A stretch of DNA of 64,000 nucleotides from Pseudomonas sp. UFMG81 (GTDB taxonomy: Bacteria > Pseudomonadota > Gammaproteobacteria > Pseudomonadales > Pseudomonadaceae), in assembly GCF_015354575.1 (NCBI RefSeq), contig NZ_JACAFQ010000009.1:79291-143290 (forward strand). Reading direction: 5' to 3'. This document shows, piece by piece, positions 39,011-49,169 of this stretch. A program made the position numbers and the translations under genes. Numbering within the stretch: the first letter of the stretch is position 1; each line of letters opens with the position of its first letter. Under the pieces are notes generated by a model. It worked only from the letters and a program-made list of their open reading frames with translations. It was not told the origin of the DNA and did no database searches.

Positions 39011-41191
39011 TCAGTAATCCACGCGCCCGGTGTGGCTGTTGAGCGAGATGACCCGGGTCTTGCCGATACGGTGACGGAAGATCTCGCGCAGGTATTTCAC
39101 CGCCTTCTTCACGCACTCGCGCGACAGGCGAATGTCGTTGATCGAGACGAAGCGGCTCTTGTCGTTGATCAGCTCGCGGTACTTCTTCTCATACATCGGT
39201 TTGATCGCGTACCAGTTGGTGTCGAGGATCTTCGCCGGGTTCTCGAACTCGTTGAGCAGGTCGTCGATGCGGTCCTCATCGAAGTGCTCGCTGGTGATGA
39301 ACTCGAGGATGGCGTTGTCCATGGTGTCGTCGAACCGGTACGGATTGCGCGCGAAGCAGCGCTTGATGAACGCCACGATCAGGGTCAGGAAGTCGTCCGA
39401 CAGGCACGGGCTCTTGGCGATCAGGGTGGTCAGCGACAAGTTGGCCGAGGCACCGATCACCAACGCGTAGCGCTTGAGCGTGGTGTTGGGGAACAGGCTG
39501 TTGAGGTGGGTCTTGAGCCGGTTCAGGTCCATGTAGGACAGCTTGTAGTCCTTGGGCAAGGAGACGATCGACACCACCGACGAGCAGTTCTTGAAGAAGT
39601 GCAGGTCGTGCAGGGCCGCGGCGTCGTAGCCCGAGGCCTGGTACTGCTCGAGCGCGGCGCGGTAGCGGCGCGATTCGATCGGCAACAGGCTGATGCCTTC
39701 GATGGCCTGGGTTTGCTTGTTGAAGTGCGGCAGGTCGATGGAGCGGAAGAACAGGTCGTCGATGTCCAGCCGCGGTTGCTCGCGTTCGAACACCTTGAAC
39801 TTTTCCGACCCGGCCGGAGGGATTTCCGGTACCACCGATTCTGCGTAGGCGATGGCCACGGGGCCGGCCAGGCTCATGAACAGGTCGTTGGCATCCAGGC
39901 GAATGGTTTCGCCGATGTCGATGCCGGCGCGGCGGAAGTAGTTCTGGTCGTAGTCGGTGGTCACCGCCTGCGCCGTGAGGATGTTGAAGATCTGCTGGGA
40001 GATGTACTGGTTGGCGTGCTTCTCCATGGCGTTGACGTCGATGTTCTGGATCGTGCCGTCATCGCTTTCTTCGGCGTAGCGCATGATGTCGTTGGAGATC
40101 AGCATCATCGCGTTCCACGGGCGGATGCGGCCCATGACGCTGGCTTCGCTGCTGTCTTCGTTATCGAAGTTGTACGAGAAGTCCCACTCTTCCGACAGGT
40201 ACTTGCACAGCAGCCGCCCGGCGTTGATGTGCAGGGCCTCGGACATTTCGCTGCGGTGGTCGGAGGCATTCGGCAGCACGCAGATGCCGCTGGTGAAGAT
40301 CGGCTCGAAGACGAACGAATGCCCGCTCTTGCCGTCGTTCTCGTCGGCTGGCTTGGTATCGAAGGTCTTGTTCATGTACGAGTACTGCTGGGCCAGGCCA
40401 AACTCCGAGGCCATGCCCGAGCCGGTACCGCCGCCGGCGCTGAAGATGTAGAAGTACAGGCGCGACTGGTTGGCCTTGATGCCGCAAGAGTCGATCAGGT
40501 ACGAGTGGATCAGCTTCCAGTCGGCGCTGGAGAAACGCTGGGTATCCTTGTTTAGGATGATCTTGGCCAGGTACTGGCCGAGGATCGGCGCGTTGCCGGC
40601 GCCGCCGGCGTGCACCTCGGACAGGTCCATGATCTTCATCTTGCTGTAGTCGCGCAGGAAACCGCCGCGCTCGCCCTTGCGCGAGAAGCGGATGCGCCCG
40701 GCGATGTCCTTGTCCAGGTCGCCCAGCATCACCAGCGGCTCGACCAGGAACACAGGCTTGGCACCCTTGTTCTGCACCAGGCGCAGGTTCTGGCGGATCC
40801 AGCGCGCAGGGCTGTAGCCGCCTTCACCCTTGAAGCGATCCTCGTTGTTGAACTCGTTGAGGAAGAAGGTGCGGGCGTTGTACACCAGCTCCGCCACGTC
40901 CAGCGCAATGTTCGAGCCGCAACGGCCCAGGCCAATCAGGCACACCGACGGGAACTGCTGCTCCAGGCGCAGCTGGTCTTCGTCTTCCACGTGCAGGTTG
41001 CGTGGGAACACCAGGTCGCGCAGGCCGTCGAGGTTGTCGAGGATGCGCTGGATGTCCTGTTCGGTGAAGTAGAGGTACTGCGCCGGTGTGCTGCGGGCCG
41101 CCGGCAGGTCTCGAGCACCGCTTGCGGTCAGCGAAGCGGGAAGGAGCGTCGACTCGGGGACCGCATTGGCAGAAGTGTTCGTAGAGGTCAT
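39011..41191 (-). CDS. Tubulin/FtsZ-superfamily GTPase (Tubulin_2-like)
   Basis: A 726-residue protein that reads as a divergent tubulin-superfamily GTPase. After an ~80-residue N-terminal extension come T1-like LIGLGRCGSN (85-94), the tubulin/FtsZ signature loop T4 SAGGGTGSG (251-259), T6-like LISND (364-368, as FtsZ IPND) and T7-like LDANDL (432-437). The two Asp of T7 fit the FtsZ Asp209/Asp212 catalytic pair; FtsZ Asn207 is Arg431 here. The C-terminal ~270 residues include a strand-turn LVIGASANLSL resembling FtsZ's second domain. No membrane helices. It ends in Asp-Tyr. Start ATG 41191 is chosen; longer starts at 41239 and upstream lack protein-like sequence. Codon use looks native. It stands alone, with neighbours divergent and convergent. 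It is much longer than FtsZ (~395 aa) and may match the Tubulin_2/FtsZl families proposed to act in membrane remodelling; its role is unknown. Confidence 0.85.
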   Translation of the reverse strand: MTSTNTSANAVPESTLLPASLTASGARDLPAARSTPAQYLYFTEQDIQRILDNLDGLRDLVFPRNLHVEDEDQLRLEQQFPSVCLIGLGRCGSNIALDVAELVYNARTFFLNEFNNEDRFKGEGGYSPARWIRQNLRLVQNKGAKPVFLVEPLVMLGDLDKDIAGRIRFSRKGERGGFLRDYSKMKIMDLSEVHAGGAGNAPILGQYLAKIILNKDTQRFSSADWKLIHSYLIDSCGIKANQSRLYFYIFSAGGGTGSGMASEFGLAQQYSYMNKTFDTKPADENDGKSGHSFVFEPIFTSGICVLPNASDHRSEMSEALHINAGRLLCKYLSEEWDFSYNFDNEDSSEASVMGRIRPWNAMMLISNDIMRYAEESDDGTIQNIDVNAMEKHANQYISQQIFNILTAQAVTTDYDQNYFRRAGIDIGETIRLDANDLFMSLAGPVAIAYAESVVPEIPPAGSEKFKVFEREQPRLDIDDLFFRSIDLPHFNKQTQAIEGISLLPIESRRYRAALEQYQASGYDAAALHDLHFFKNCSSVVSIVSLPKDYKLSYMDLNRLKTHLNSLFPNTTLKRYALVIGASANLSLTTLIAKSPCLSDDFLTLIVAFIKRCFARNPYRFDDTMDNAILEFITSEHFDEDRIDDLLNEFENPAKILDTNWYAIKPMYEKKYRELINDKSRFVSINDIRLSRECVKKAVKYLREIFRHRIGKTRVISLNSHTGRVDY

Positions 41192-41393
41192 AGTGCGCCA
41201 TTTGCCTGGGAGTGTGGGCTTCCCGGTGATGCATGTCATAACGCTATCACGGAGAAATATCGCGACTTTATCAGTGCGTCTTTTTCTTGTGCGATAGGGG
41301 ATTTCCCTAGCCCCTCCATGGTTTTTTGCGAATCGCACCTGCACTGCATCGTCCGTTCGTCACGCTTCTTTAACTTTCTGTCTGGAGTTGCTC

Positions 41394-42281
41394 ATGAGTA
41401 GTGCGTTGCCTTCGCTGGGTTTTGCCGGGATCGGCCTGATGGGGCTGCCGATGTGTCGCCGCCTGTTGGCGGCCGGCTATCCGCTGACGGTGTGGAACCG
41501 CAGCCCGGACAAATGTGCCGAGCTGGTGGCTGCGGGGGCGCGCCTGGCCGCCAGCCCTGCCGAGCTGTGCAAGGACACCGATGTGGTGCTGCTGTGCCTG
41601 GCCGACACCGCGGTGGTGCGCGACGTGGTGTTCGGTGAGCAGGGCATCGCCAAGGGCGGGCGCACTGGCCAGCTGCTGGTGGACTTCTCCAGCCTCGAGC
41701 CCACCGCCACCCGCGAGATGGCCGCGGAGCTGGCAGCCCTGTGCGGCATGGCCTGGTTGGATGCCCCGGTGTCCGGCGGCACGCCAGGAGCCGAGGCGGG
41801 TACCCTGGCGATCATGGTGGGTGGCGAGGCGGATGACCTGGCGCGCGTTCGCCCGGTATTGCTGACCCTCGGTCAGCGGGTGACGCACATGGGCGCGGTG
41901 GGTGCCGGGCAGGTGACCAAGGCGTGCAACCAGATGATCGTTGCCTGCAATGCGTTGGTGATCGCCGAGGTGGTGGCGCTGGCCGAACAGTCAGGGGTGG
42001 ATGCGCGGCTGATCGCCGAAGCCCTGGCCGGTGGTTTCGCAGACTCCAAGCCCTTGCAGATCCTCGCGCCACAAATGGCCGAGAGCCGTTTCGAACCAAT
42101 CAAGTGGCATGTACGCACCCTGCTCAAAGACCTCGATACTGCGGTCGGCTTCTCCCGTGAGCAGGGTTCGGCGACACCGCTCAGTGGCCTCGCCGCGCAA
42201 TTGATGCGCTTGCATGGTAGCCAGGGTTATCTGCAAAAAGATCCGGCGACCCTGGTAGAGCTGTATCGGCGCAAGGACTGA
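41394..42281 (+). CDS. NAD(P)-dependent 3-hydroxyisobutyrate dehydrogenase-family oxidoreductase
   Basis: A 295-residue beta-hydroxyacid dehydrogenase. The cofactor motif is GFAGIGLMGLPMCRRLL; the substrate motif is DAPVSGGTPGAEAGTL; the catalytic Lys is in GAGQVTKACNQM. It could be a tartronate semialdehyde/glyoxylate reductase or 3-hydroxyisobutyrate dehydrogenase; the substrate cannot be told from sequence. Start ATG 41394 has GGAG seven bases upstream. Its last 101 bases overlap, on the opposite strand, the end of the MHYT-GGDEF-EAL gene. Confidence 0.9.
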   Translation: MSSALPSLGFAGIGLMGLPMCRRLLAAGYPLTVWNRSPDKCAELVAAGARLAASPAELCKDTDVVLLCLADTAVVRDVVFGEQGIAKGGRTGQLLVDFSSLEPTATREMAAELAALCGMAWLDAPVSGGTPGAEAGTLAIMVGGEADDLARVRPVLLTLGQRVTHMGAVGAGQVTKACNQMIVACNALVIAEVVALAEQSGVDARLIAEALAGGFADSKPLQILAPQMAESRFEPIKWHVRTLLKDLDTAVGFSREQGSATPLSGLAAQLMRLHGSQGYLQKDPATLVELYRRKD

Positions 42282-44445
42282 GTTCGCAGGCCTGGCGGTC
42301 CAGCCGTTGCAGCACCGCGCGCAGTTCGGCAAAGGGTACCGGCCGGCTGAGCAGGTAGCCTTGCAGGTAGTCGCAGCCGTGGGCGGCGAGGAATTCACGC
42401 TGTTCCTGCGTTTCGACGCCCTCGGTGACCACTTTCAGGTGCAGGGTGTGGGCCATGATGATGATGGCCTGGACGATCTCGCGGTCTTTCTGGCTGGCGG
42501 GCACATCCTGGACGAACGAGCGGTCGACCTTGAGCACATCCAGCGGCAGGCGCTTGAGGTAGGCCAGCGATGAATAACCGGTGCCGAAGTCGTCGATCGA
42601 CAGGGCTACGCCCTGTGCGCGAATGCGCTTGAGCAGGCTGATGGTGTGCTGGATGTCGCCCATCAGGGCGTTTTCGGTCACCTCCAGTTCCAGCTGCAGG
42701 GGTGAAAGGCCGGCCTGGAACAGCGCCATCTCGACTTCGGTGGCCAGTTCTTCACGCCCCAGGGTGAGCGCCGAGCAGTTCACCGTGACCTTGAGGCCGC
42801 CATGGCCAAGCCGATTGAGCCGGGCCAGGTCCTCGCAGGCCCGGCGCAGCACCCACAGGTCGAGTTCGGTGATCAGGCCGTTGGCCTCGGCGATGCCGAT
42901 GAAGCGGTCCGGGCCCAGCAGGCCGTGCTGGGGATGTTCCCAGCGCACCAGGGCTTCGAGCTTGGCCACCCGGCCGCTGCGCAGGTCGAAGATCGGCTGG
43001 TAGTGCACGCGCAGGCCCCGTTCCTCGAACAGCGCCACGCGCAGCTCTTCCTCCAGTTGCAGCTCCAGGGTGGCGCGGGTCTTCAGGCCGCTGTTGAAGA
43101 AGTTCAGGCTGTTGCGCCCGCAACCTTTGGACTGATACAGCGCGAGGTCGGCGTGCTTGAGCAGTTCCTCGGCACTGGTGCCGTCGTCCGGGTAGATGCT
43201 GATACCAATGCTGGTGGTCATGACCATACGCCGGCCACCCAGGTCGATCGGTTCCTTCATCCGCTGCATGATCCGTTGTGCCAGGTGGCGTGCCTCGTCG
43301 CGGCTGTTGAGCGTGGTGACGATGCAGAATTCGTCGCCGCCGAAGCGCGCCACCAGGTCGAGGCCGCGGGTGGCCGCCTTGATATGCCCGGCGATCACCT
43401 TGAGCAACTCGTCGCCCGCGGCGTGCCCGAGGCTGTCGTTGATCCGCTTGAAGTGGTCGATGTCGAGGAACATCACCGCCAGCATGCCCTGGCTGCCGGC
43501 CTGTTCGGCCAGCCGTTCGGCGAACACCTGGTTGAAGCCTCGGCGGTTGACCAGGTTGGTCAGCGCGTCGTAGTGCGCGGCCTGCTGCAGCGAAGCGCGG
43601 GCTTGGTCGAGTTGGCTGAGCAGCACGTTGACCCGGCGCAGGTCGTGCTCTTTGCTTTGCAGTTTCTTGTCGGCCAGCGCCGCGCTGATGCTGCTGCCAC
43701 TGATCAGCAGGGTGATGAAGGCGATGGTCAGCGCCAGTTGCAGGCTGTTGTCGCCGGAGGTCAGGCGTAGCGCGGTTTCGCTGGGGATCACCAGGGTCAT
43801 CGCGGCCATGCCGGTGAAGTGGGTGAAGATGATGCCGCCGGCCATGAGCAGGCTGGCGCCGCACTTCATCATCAGGTTCAGGGTGCCGCCGCCCTGTCGG
43901 AAATGCCCGGCCAGCAGCAGCGCCACCAGGCTGGTGGCCACGGCGATGGCCAGCGAAGCCAGCAGCAGTTCACCCTGGTAATACTGACGGGCAGTGGTTT
44001 GCAGGGCGGCCATGCCGGTGTAGTGCATCAGGCCGATGCCCAACCCGATGAACAGCGCGGTGCGCAGGTAGTGGTGCAGGCGCATCTCGCCGCGGTCGAG
44101 GCTGTCCATCGCCAGCCAGGCGGCCAGCAGGGCGATGAGCAGGGACAGGCCGGTGAGCGGGACGTCGTAGTGGATCTCCAGCGGGGCCTGGAAGGCCAGC
44201 ATGCTGATGAAGTGCATGGCCCAGATCCCGCCGGCCAGGCAACAGGCGCCGAGGATGCGCCACTGCCGGCGCGCCAGGCGGTCTTCGCAATGGCTTTGCC
44301 GCTCGGCCATGTCCAGTGTGGCGAAGCAGGCCGCACACGCGACGGCGAAGGCGAGCAGCACCAGGTAGGGGTTGTGTCGGCAATCGAGGATGATCTGTCC
44401 GGTGCTTGGCAGCCCGGCGAACAATTGCAGTCCCAGCCACTCCAT
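42181..44445 (-). CDS. MHYT-GGDEF-EAL cyclic di-GMP enzyme
   Basis: A 754-residue inner-membrane sensor. An N-terminal MHYT domain of seven helices carries MHFISM, MHYTGM and THFTGM motifs, proposed to bind copper and sense a diatomic gas. The GGDEF domain has RFGGDEF with an RGLD inhibitory site five residues before it, so it may be an active cyclase. The EAL domain has EALVRW, TVNCSA, EVTENA, DDFGTG, LKVDRSF and TEGVET, all residues needed for c-di-GMP hydrolysis. About 40 residues beyond the EAL domain are coded antisense to the neighbouring dehydrogenase. Start ATG 44445 is placed just before the first helix. Confidence 0.93.
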   Translation of the reverse strand: MEWLGLQLFAGLPSTGQIILDCRHNPYLVLLAFAVACAACFATLDMAERQSHCEDRLARRQWRILGACCLAGGIWAMHFISMLAFQAPLEIHYDVPLTGLSLLIALLAAWLAMDSLDRGEMRLHHYLRTALFIGLGIGLMHYTGMAALQTTARQYYQGELLLASLAIAVATSLVALLLAGHFRQGGGTLNLMMKCGASLLMAGGIIFTHFTGMAAMTLVIPSETALRLTSGDNSLQLALTIAFITLLISGSSISAALADKKLQSKEHDLRRVNVLLSQLDQARASLQQAAHYDALTNLVNRRGFNQVFAERLAEQAGSQGMLAVMFLDIDHFKRINDSLGHAAGDELLKVIAGHIKAATRGLDLVARFGGDEFCIVTTLNSRDEARHLAQRIMQRMKEPIDLGGRRMVMTTSIGISIYPDDGTSAEELLKHADLALYQSKGCGRNSLNFFNSGLKTRATLELQLEEELRVALFEERGLRVHYQPIFDLRSGRVAKLEALVRWEHPQHGLLGPDRFIGIAEANGLITELDLWVLRRACEDLARLNRLGHGGLKVTVNCSALTLGREELATEVEMALFQAGLSPLQLELEVTENALMGDIQHTISLLKRIRAQGVALSIDDFGTGYSSLAYLKRLPLDVLKVDRSFVQDVPASQKDREIVQAIIIMAHTLHLKVVTEGVETQEQREFLAAHGCDYLQGYLLSRPVPFAELRAVLQRLDRQACELSPCADTALPGSPDLFADNPGYHASASIARRGH

Positions 44446-44606
44446 TGCAGGCCCCTTTGTCGCGTTCGCACTCGTCCCCACAAGTGCGGCTGGAGACTGT
44501 TCCTGCTGGAGTATAGGAACGAGTGTTTAAGCCTTCCTGATTAATGGCACTTTGGTTACTACCATTTGGATATGAGGCTAATAGCGCGGGGGTCTAAATG
44601 GAGAGG

Positions 44607-44688
44607 CGCCCCATCGCCGCGGTTCGCCGCTGCGGCAAGCCGGCCCCACAGGGATTAGTGTGGGAGCCGGCTTGCCGGCGATGGGGGC
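44607..44688. repeat. REP inverted pair
   Basis: GCGCCCCATCGCCGCGGTTC...GCAAGCCGGCCCCACAG faces GTGGGAGCCGGCTTGCCGGCGATGGGG. It lies between the MHYT-GGDEF-EAL gene and rapA. Confidence 0.8.
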
Positions 44689-44704
44689 AGAGGCGATATT
44701 GCGG

Positions 44705-47551
44705 TCAGCCAGCCACCAGCACGCGGATGGCCTCCAGGCGCAGGGCCGCCTTTTCAAGCGCCGCCAGGCCGTCTTCGCGCTGCTTGCGCAGGGCGTCGAT
44801 CTCGCTGTCGCGCACGCTCGGGTTGACCGCCTTGAGTGCGGTCAGGCGTGCCAGCTCTTCGTCGGCCTCGGCGGCCAGGCGTTGGCGAGCCTGCGAAACA
44901 CGTTCGTCGTGGGTCGGCAGAATCTTGGCTTCGCCGGCGCCGATGCGCTTGGCCAGCACGTCGCGTTGGGCCTGGACGAACTTGTTGGCGCTGGCCTTGG
45001 GCACGCTTTCGAGCTGGTCGTTGAGGGTCTCGAAGGCCACTCGCGCGCCGAGGTCGTTGCCGTTGGCATCGAGCAGGCAGCGTAGCGCCGCCGGGGGCAG
45101 GTAGCGGCCCAGCTGCAAGCTGCGTGGTGCGACCACTTCGCTGACGTAGAGCAGCTCGAGCAGCACGGTGCCGGGCTTGAGCGCCTTGTTCTTGATCAGC
45201 GCCACCGCGGTGTTGCCCATCGAGCCGGACAGCACCAGGTCCATGCCGCCCTGCACCATGGGGTGTTCCCAGGTGAGGAACTGCATGTCCTCGCGCGACA
45301 GCGCCTGGCCGCGGTCGTAGGTGATGGTTACGCCTTCGTCGTCGCCCAGCGGGAAGCTGGCGTCGAGCATCTTCTCGCTGGGTTTGAGCACCAGAGCGTT
45401 TTCCGAATGGTCCTCGCTGTCGATGCCGAAGGCGTCGAACAGGGTTTCCATGTAGATCGGCAGGGCGAACTGGTCATCCTGCTCGAGAATCGCCTCGACC
45501 AGCGCCTGGCCTTCACCCGCGCCGCCGGAGTTGAGCTCCAGCAGGCGGTCGCGGCCGGTGTGCAGCTCGGCTTCCAGGCGCTCGCGCTCGCTGCGCGCCT
45601 CGGCCACCAGCTTGTCCCAGTCTTTTCCGCCTTCTCCCGCCAGCAGCGCCAGCAGGCGTGGGCCGAACTGGTGCTGCAGGGCGTTGCCGGTCGGGCAGGT
45701 GTTGAGGAAGGCGTTGAGGCCTTCGTGGTACCACTGGAACAGACGCTCCTGCGGGCTGTCCTGCAGGTACGGGATGTGCAGTTGGATCGTGTGCTTCTGG
45801 CCGATGCGGTCGAGGCGGCCGATGCGCTGCTCCAGCAGGTCGGGGTGGGCTGGCAGGTCGAACATCACCAGGTGATGGGCGAACTGGAAGTTGCGGCCTT
45901 CGCTGCCGATCTCGGAGCAGATCAGCACCTGGGCGCCAAACTCCTCGTCGGCGAAGTAGGCGGCGGCGCGGTCGCGCTCGAGGATGCTCATACCCTCGTG
46001 GAACACCGTGGCCGGGATGCCGGAGCGCACGCGTAGGGCATCTTCCAGGTCCATGGCGGTCTCGGCGTGGGCGCAGATCACCAGGACCTTGGTGCGCTTG
46101 AGCATCTTCAGGGTGTCGACCAGCCAGTCGACCCGCGGGTCGAAGCGCCACCAGCGCTCGTCGTCAGCGGGCTCGCCCTGGGCCTGGAAGGCCACTTCCG
46201 GGTACAGCTCGGCACGTTCGCCGGATGGCAGGGCGGCATATTGTTCCGGGTTGGCCAGCGGGTAGGGGTGCAACTGGCGCTCGGGGAAGCCCTGGATTGC
46301 CGCGCGGGTGTTGCGGAACAACACGCGACCAGTACCGTGGCGGTCGAGCAGCTCGCGGATCAGGCGAGCACTGGCCTGGGTGTCGCCGTCGCTGACCGCG
46401 GCCAGCAACGCCTCGCCTTCGGCACCGAGGAAACCTTCGATGGTGGCGTGGGCCTTGGGCGACAGGCGGCCTTCGTCGAGCAGCTCCTGCACGGCTTCGG
46501 CCACCGGGCGATAGTGCTCGCTCTCGGCGCGGAACGCGGCCAGGTCGTGGAAGCGGTTGGGGTCGAGCAGGCGCAGGCGGGCGAAGTGGCTGTCCTGGCC
46601 GAGCTGTTCGGGGGTCGCGGTGAGCAGCAGCACACCGGGGACGACTTCGGCCAGTTGCTCGACCAGGGCGTATTCGGGGCTCGCCTGCTCTTCGTGCCAC
46701 ACCAGGTGGTGGGCTTCGTCGACTACCATCAGGTCCCAACCGGCGGCGAACAGCGCGTCCTGGGCCTTGTCGTCGTCGACCAGCCATTCCAGGGCGACCA
46801 GCGCCAGCTGGGCGTCCTCGAACGGGTTGCTGGCGTCGCTTTCGATGAAGCGTTCGGCGTCGAACAGCGCGACCTGCAGGTTGAAGCGCCGGCGCATTTC
46901 CACCAGCCACTGGTGCTGGAGGTTCTCCGGTACCAGGATCAGTACGCGGCTGGCGCGGCCGGACAGCAGTTGGCGGTGGATCACCAGGCCCGCTTCGATG
47001 GTCTTGCCCAGGCCCACTTCGTCGGCCAGCAGCACGCGCGGGGCGATGCGGTCGGCCACTTCGCGGGCGATGTGCAACTGGTGGGCGATGGGCTGGGCGC
47101 GCACGCCACCCAGGCCCCACAGCGACGACAGCATCTGCTTGCTGGTGTGTTGCAGGGTGTTGTAGCGCAAGGAGAACCATGACAGCGGGTCGATCTGCCC
47201 GGCGAACAGGCGGTCGCTGGCCAGGCGGAACTGGATGAAGTTCGACAGTTGCGTCTCGGGCATCACGCGTGGCTGGTTCTGCCCGTCGATGCCGTGATAG
47301 ACCAGCAGGTCGTCGATCACCTCGACTTCGCGCACGGTCAGTTTCCAGCCCTCGAAGTGGGTGATCTGGTCGCCCGGCGAGAAGCGCACGCGGGTCAGCG
47401 GTGCATTGCGGAGCGAGTACTGGCGGGTGTCGCCCGTGGCCGGGTAGAGCACGGTCAACAGGCGGCCATCCTGCGCCAGGATGGTCCCAAGACCGAGCTC
47501 GGCTTCGCTGTCGCTGATCCAGCGTTGCCCCGGTTGATACTGCTGCGCCAT
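44705..47551 (-). CDS. rapA: RNA polymerase-associated protein RapA (HepA)
   Basis: A 948-residue Swi2/Snf2 ATPase that recycles RNA polymerase. N-terminal Tudor-like beta domains ([16 protein letters not shown]) are followed by Walker [15 protein letters not shown] near residue 177, the DEAH box VVDEAHH, and helicase C motifs [13 protein letters not shown] and [11 protein letters not shown]. Length and order match the family (968 in E. coli). Confidence 0.97.
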   Translation of the reverse strand: MAQQYQPGQRWISDSEAELGLGTILAQDGRLLTVLYPATGDTRQYSLRNAPLTRVRFSPGDQITHFEGWKLTVREVEVIDDLLVYHGIDGQNQPRVMPETQLSNFIQFRLASDRLFAGQIDPLSWFSLRYNTLQHTSKQMLSSLWGLGGVRAQPIAHQLHIAREVADRIAPRVLLADEVGLGKTIEAGLVIHRQLLSGRASRVLILVPENLQHQWLVEMRRRFNLQVALFDAERFIESDASNPFEDAQLALVALEWLVDDDKAQDALFAAGWDLMVVDEAHHLVWHEEQASPEYALVEQLAEVVPGVLLLTATPEQLGQDSHFARLRLLDPNRFHDLAAFRAESEHYRPVAEAVQELLDEGRLSPKAHATIEGFLGAEGEALLAAVSDGDTQASARLIRELLDRHGTGRVLFRNTRAAIQGFPERQLHPYPLANPEQYAALPSGERAELYPEVAFQAQGEPADDERWWRFDPRVDWLVDTLKMLKRTKVLVICAHAETAMDLEDALRVRSGIPATVFHEGMSILERDRAAAYFADEEFGAQVLICSEIGSEGRNFQFAHHLVMFDLPAHPDLLEQRIGRLDRIGQKHTIQLHIPYLQDSPQERLFQWYHEGLNAFLNTCPTGNALQHQFGPRLLALLAGEGGKDWDKLVAEARSERERLEAELHTGRDRLLELNSGGAGEGQALVEAILEQDDQFALPIYMETLFDAFGIDSEDHSENALVLKPSEKMLDASFPLGDDEGVTITYDRGQALSREDMQFLTWEHPMVQGGMDLVLSGSMGNTAVALIKNKALKPGTVLLELLYVSEVVAPRSLQLGRYLPPAALRCLLDANGNDLGARVAFETLNDQLESVPKASANKFVQAQRDVLAKRIGAGEAKILPTHDERVSQARQRLAAEADEELARLTALKAVNPSVRDSEIDALRKQREDGLAALEKAALRLEAIRVLVAG

Positions 47552-47678
47552 ACTGCCAAAACTCCCGCGATGAAAAAGCCGACTATGTTAACGGATCGGC
47601 TTCGCCAGACCAATGAATGTGAAGAGTCTAGCGTGTTCATCGACGAACACCGTCCCGCCACGAGGGCCCTGCGCCGAC

Positions 47679-48374
47679 ATGTTTGCCAAGCACCGCTGGT
47701 TGAACGTCACCCTGGCCATGGGCAGCCTGGCGCTGCTGGCCGCCTGCGAACAGAAAACCTTCGAAGTCCTGCCACCGATCCCGGTCGAGCAACTCGAGGT
47801 GTTGGGCGTGCAGACGCCGCTCAAGAGCGTGCACTTCCATGACCGCGAGGGCGAGGGCTTGCTGGTGCTGAGCCGGGTCGATGGCCAGGCCACCGACCCC
47901 GACACCGAGGAAGAGGTCGACAAGGTGGTGCTCAAGGCCACCCTGTACGGCCGGGCTGCCAGTGGCGACGCGTTCAAGGCGCGCTGGCAGATCGAGCAGG
48001 AGACCACCTGCGCCGGCCTGGACCTGGATGTCGACTTCTATAGCGACGTCAGTGACGTCAGCGACCTGAACAAGGATGGCGTGGCCGAGGTGACCGTGGC
48101 CAGCCATGCGTTCTGTGGCGGTGGTATCGACCCGCACGACATCGCCATCGAGATGCGCGAGGGCCAGGCGGCCTACACCATCACCGGCCAGTCGCTGATC
48201 ACCCCACCTGGCGAGGATCCGTTCGGCGGCGAACGTGAAGACAGCGCGTCATTGAAAAATGCCCCGCAGGTACTGCGCGAGCATATGGACGCGGTCTGGC
48301 AGCAGGTCTACAAGCGCCCCTGGAGCGAGGCTGGCAGCGCGCCCGACGACGACCCGGACGACGCCGCCGAATAG
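47679..48374 (+). CDS. Lipoprotein with a Ca-binding-like DLNKDG loop
   Basis: A 231-residue protein with a signal and lipobox LLAAC. Centrally DVSDLNKDGVAEVTV resembles an EF-hand/integrin-type DxNxDG calcium loop. It is acidic (ends DDDPDDAAE). A similar motif occurs in proteins named 'M949_RS01915 family', but I cannot confirm membership. Start ATG 47679 is chosen so the signal is N-terminal. Divergent from rapA. Confidence 0.75.
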   Translation: MFAKHRWLNVTLAMGSLALLAACEQKTFEVLPPIPVEQLEVLGVQTPLKSVHFHDREGEGLLVLSRVDGQATDPDTEEEVDKVVLKATLYGRAASGDAFKARWQIEQETTCAGLDLDVDFYSDVSDVSDLNKDGVAEVTVASHAFCGGGIDPHDIAIEMREGQAAYTITGQSLITPPGEDPFGGEREDSASLKNAPQVLREHMDAVWQQVYKRPWSEAGSAPDDDPDDAAE

Positions 48375-48486
48375 CCCTGGCCTATACTCAGCCCCGTGCG
48401 GCGCCGTGACGGCCCGCACACCTTCGCCTGAAGGGATTCAAGGCGGCCTGCCACCGGCCGACACAGTGGCTACAGGAGAACATGCC

Positions 48487-48813
48487 ATGCTGCCGCCCAT
48501 TATCCCGCTCAGTGCCGCCCCGGTGACCTCGCAACACGACCCGGTCAAGCAACCGCCGTCCATCCCCCCGGTGGTGCCGGCGCAACCAGCCTCCAGCGAC
48601 GGCACCATCGACCTTCGGCACCAGCGCGATCCAGAAGAGCAGGCGCTGTTGCTGCGCGATGAGCAACGCCGTCAGCAGCAACGGCGTGGCAAGGGCGATG
48701 AAGAGCGCTTCGAGGCGGTGCCCGGTGACGAGCTCAATGCCGACAATACGGTGCCGGTGGCGCCGATGGGCGAGCGTACACGCCAGGGGTTGCTGGTGGA
48801 TATCGAAGTCTGA
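48487..48813 (+). CDS. Small hypothetical protein, probably disordered
   Basis: A 108-residue protein. The N-terminal half is rich in Pro/Ser (PPIIPLSAAPV ... QPPSIPPVVPAQPASS); the middle is charged with Gln and Arg runs (RDEQRRQQQRRGKGDEE). Start ATG 48487 has GGAG eight bases before it. No domain recognised. Confidence 0.65.
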   Translation: MLPPIIPLSAAPVTSQHDPVKQPPSIPPVVPAQPASSDGTIDLRHQRDPEEQALLLRDEQRRQQQRRGKGDEERFEAVPGDELNADNTVPVAPMGERTRQGLLVDIEV

Positions 48814-48872
48814 CTGGCCAGCGCCGGCGCTTGCCGTCATCATTGAATTCTCTGCTGTCCGTCGAGCCCGCC

Positions 48873-49034
48873 ATGAGCCAAGACAAACTGATCGATTTCG
48901 GCGCCGAGCGCGCCAAACGCATCCATGACCTCAACGATAAACGCCTGAACGACATGCGCCAGGCGTTCGAGCAGGCCATGCCGTTGCCTGGGGTGAAGAA
49001 GAAAAAGCCCAAGGGCAAACCCAAGAAGCGCTGA
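48873..49034 (+). CDS. Small basic hypothetical protein
   Basis: A 53-residue protein, MSQDKLIDFGAERAKRIHDL at the start and a Lys-rich end (KKKKPKGKPKKR). The tail suggests nucleic-acid or ribosome contact. It follows the previous small gene by 60 bases and is followed by the Anr boxes of ccoM. Confidence 0.65.
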   Translation: MSQDKLIDFGAERAKRIHDLNDKRLNDMRQAFEQAMPLPGVKKKKPKGKPKKR

Positions 49035-49037
49035 AAC

Positions 49038-49051
49038 TTGATGCAGGTCAA
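49038..49051. promoter_or_regulatory. Anr/Fnr box 1 upstream of ccoM
   Basis: TTGAT-GCAG-GTCAA matches the Anr/Fnr dyad (TTGAY-N4-RTCAA). Its centre is 51 bases upstream of box 2. Confidence 0.75.
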
Positions 49052-49088
49052 GCCTGCACCCGCCTCGCGTGCCCGGCCTCGGGCACCT

Positions 49089-49102
49089 TTGACTCCGGTC
49101 AA
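49089..49102. promoter_or_regulatory. Anr/Fnr box 2 upstream of ccoM
   Basis: TTGAC-TCCG-GTCAA is a perfect dyad. With its centre at about -41.5 the transcript would begin near 49137, and TTACCT at about 49125 could serve as -10. This is the class II activator position. Confidence 0.75.
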
Positions 49103-49169
49103 TTTTCTCCCTTCCAGCTTTGGTTACCTTGCACCCATCGGATGACGGCACACCAAGGGAGGGGCCGAC

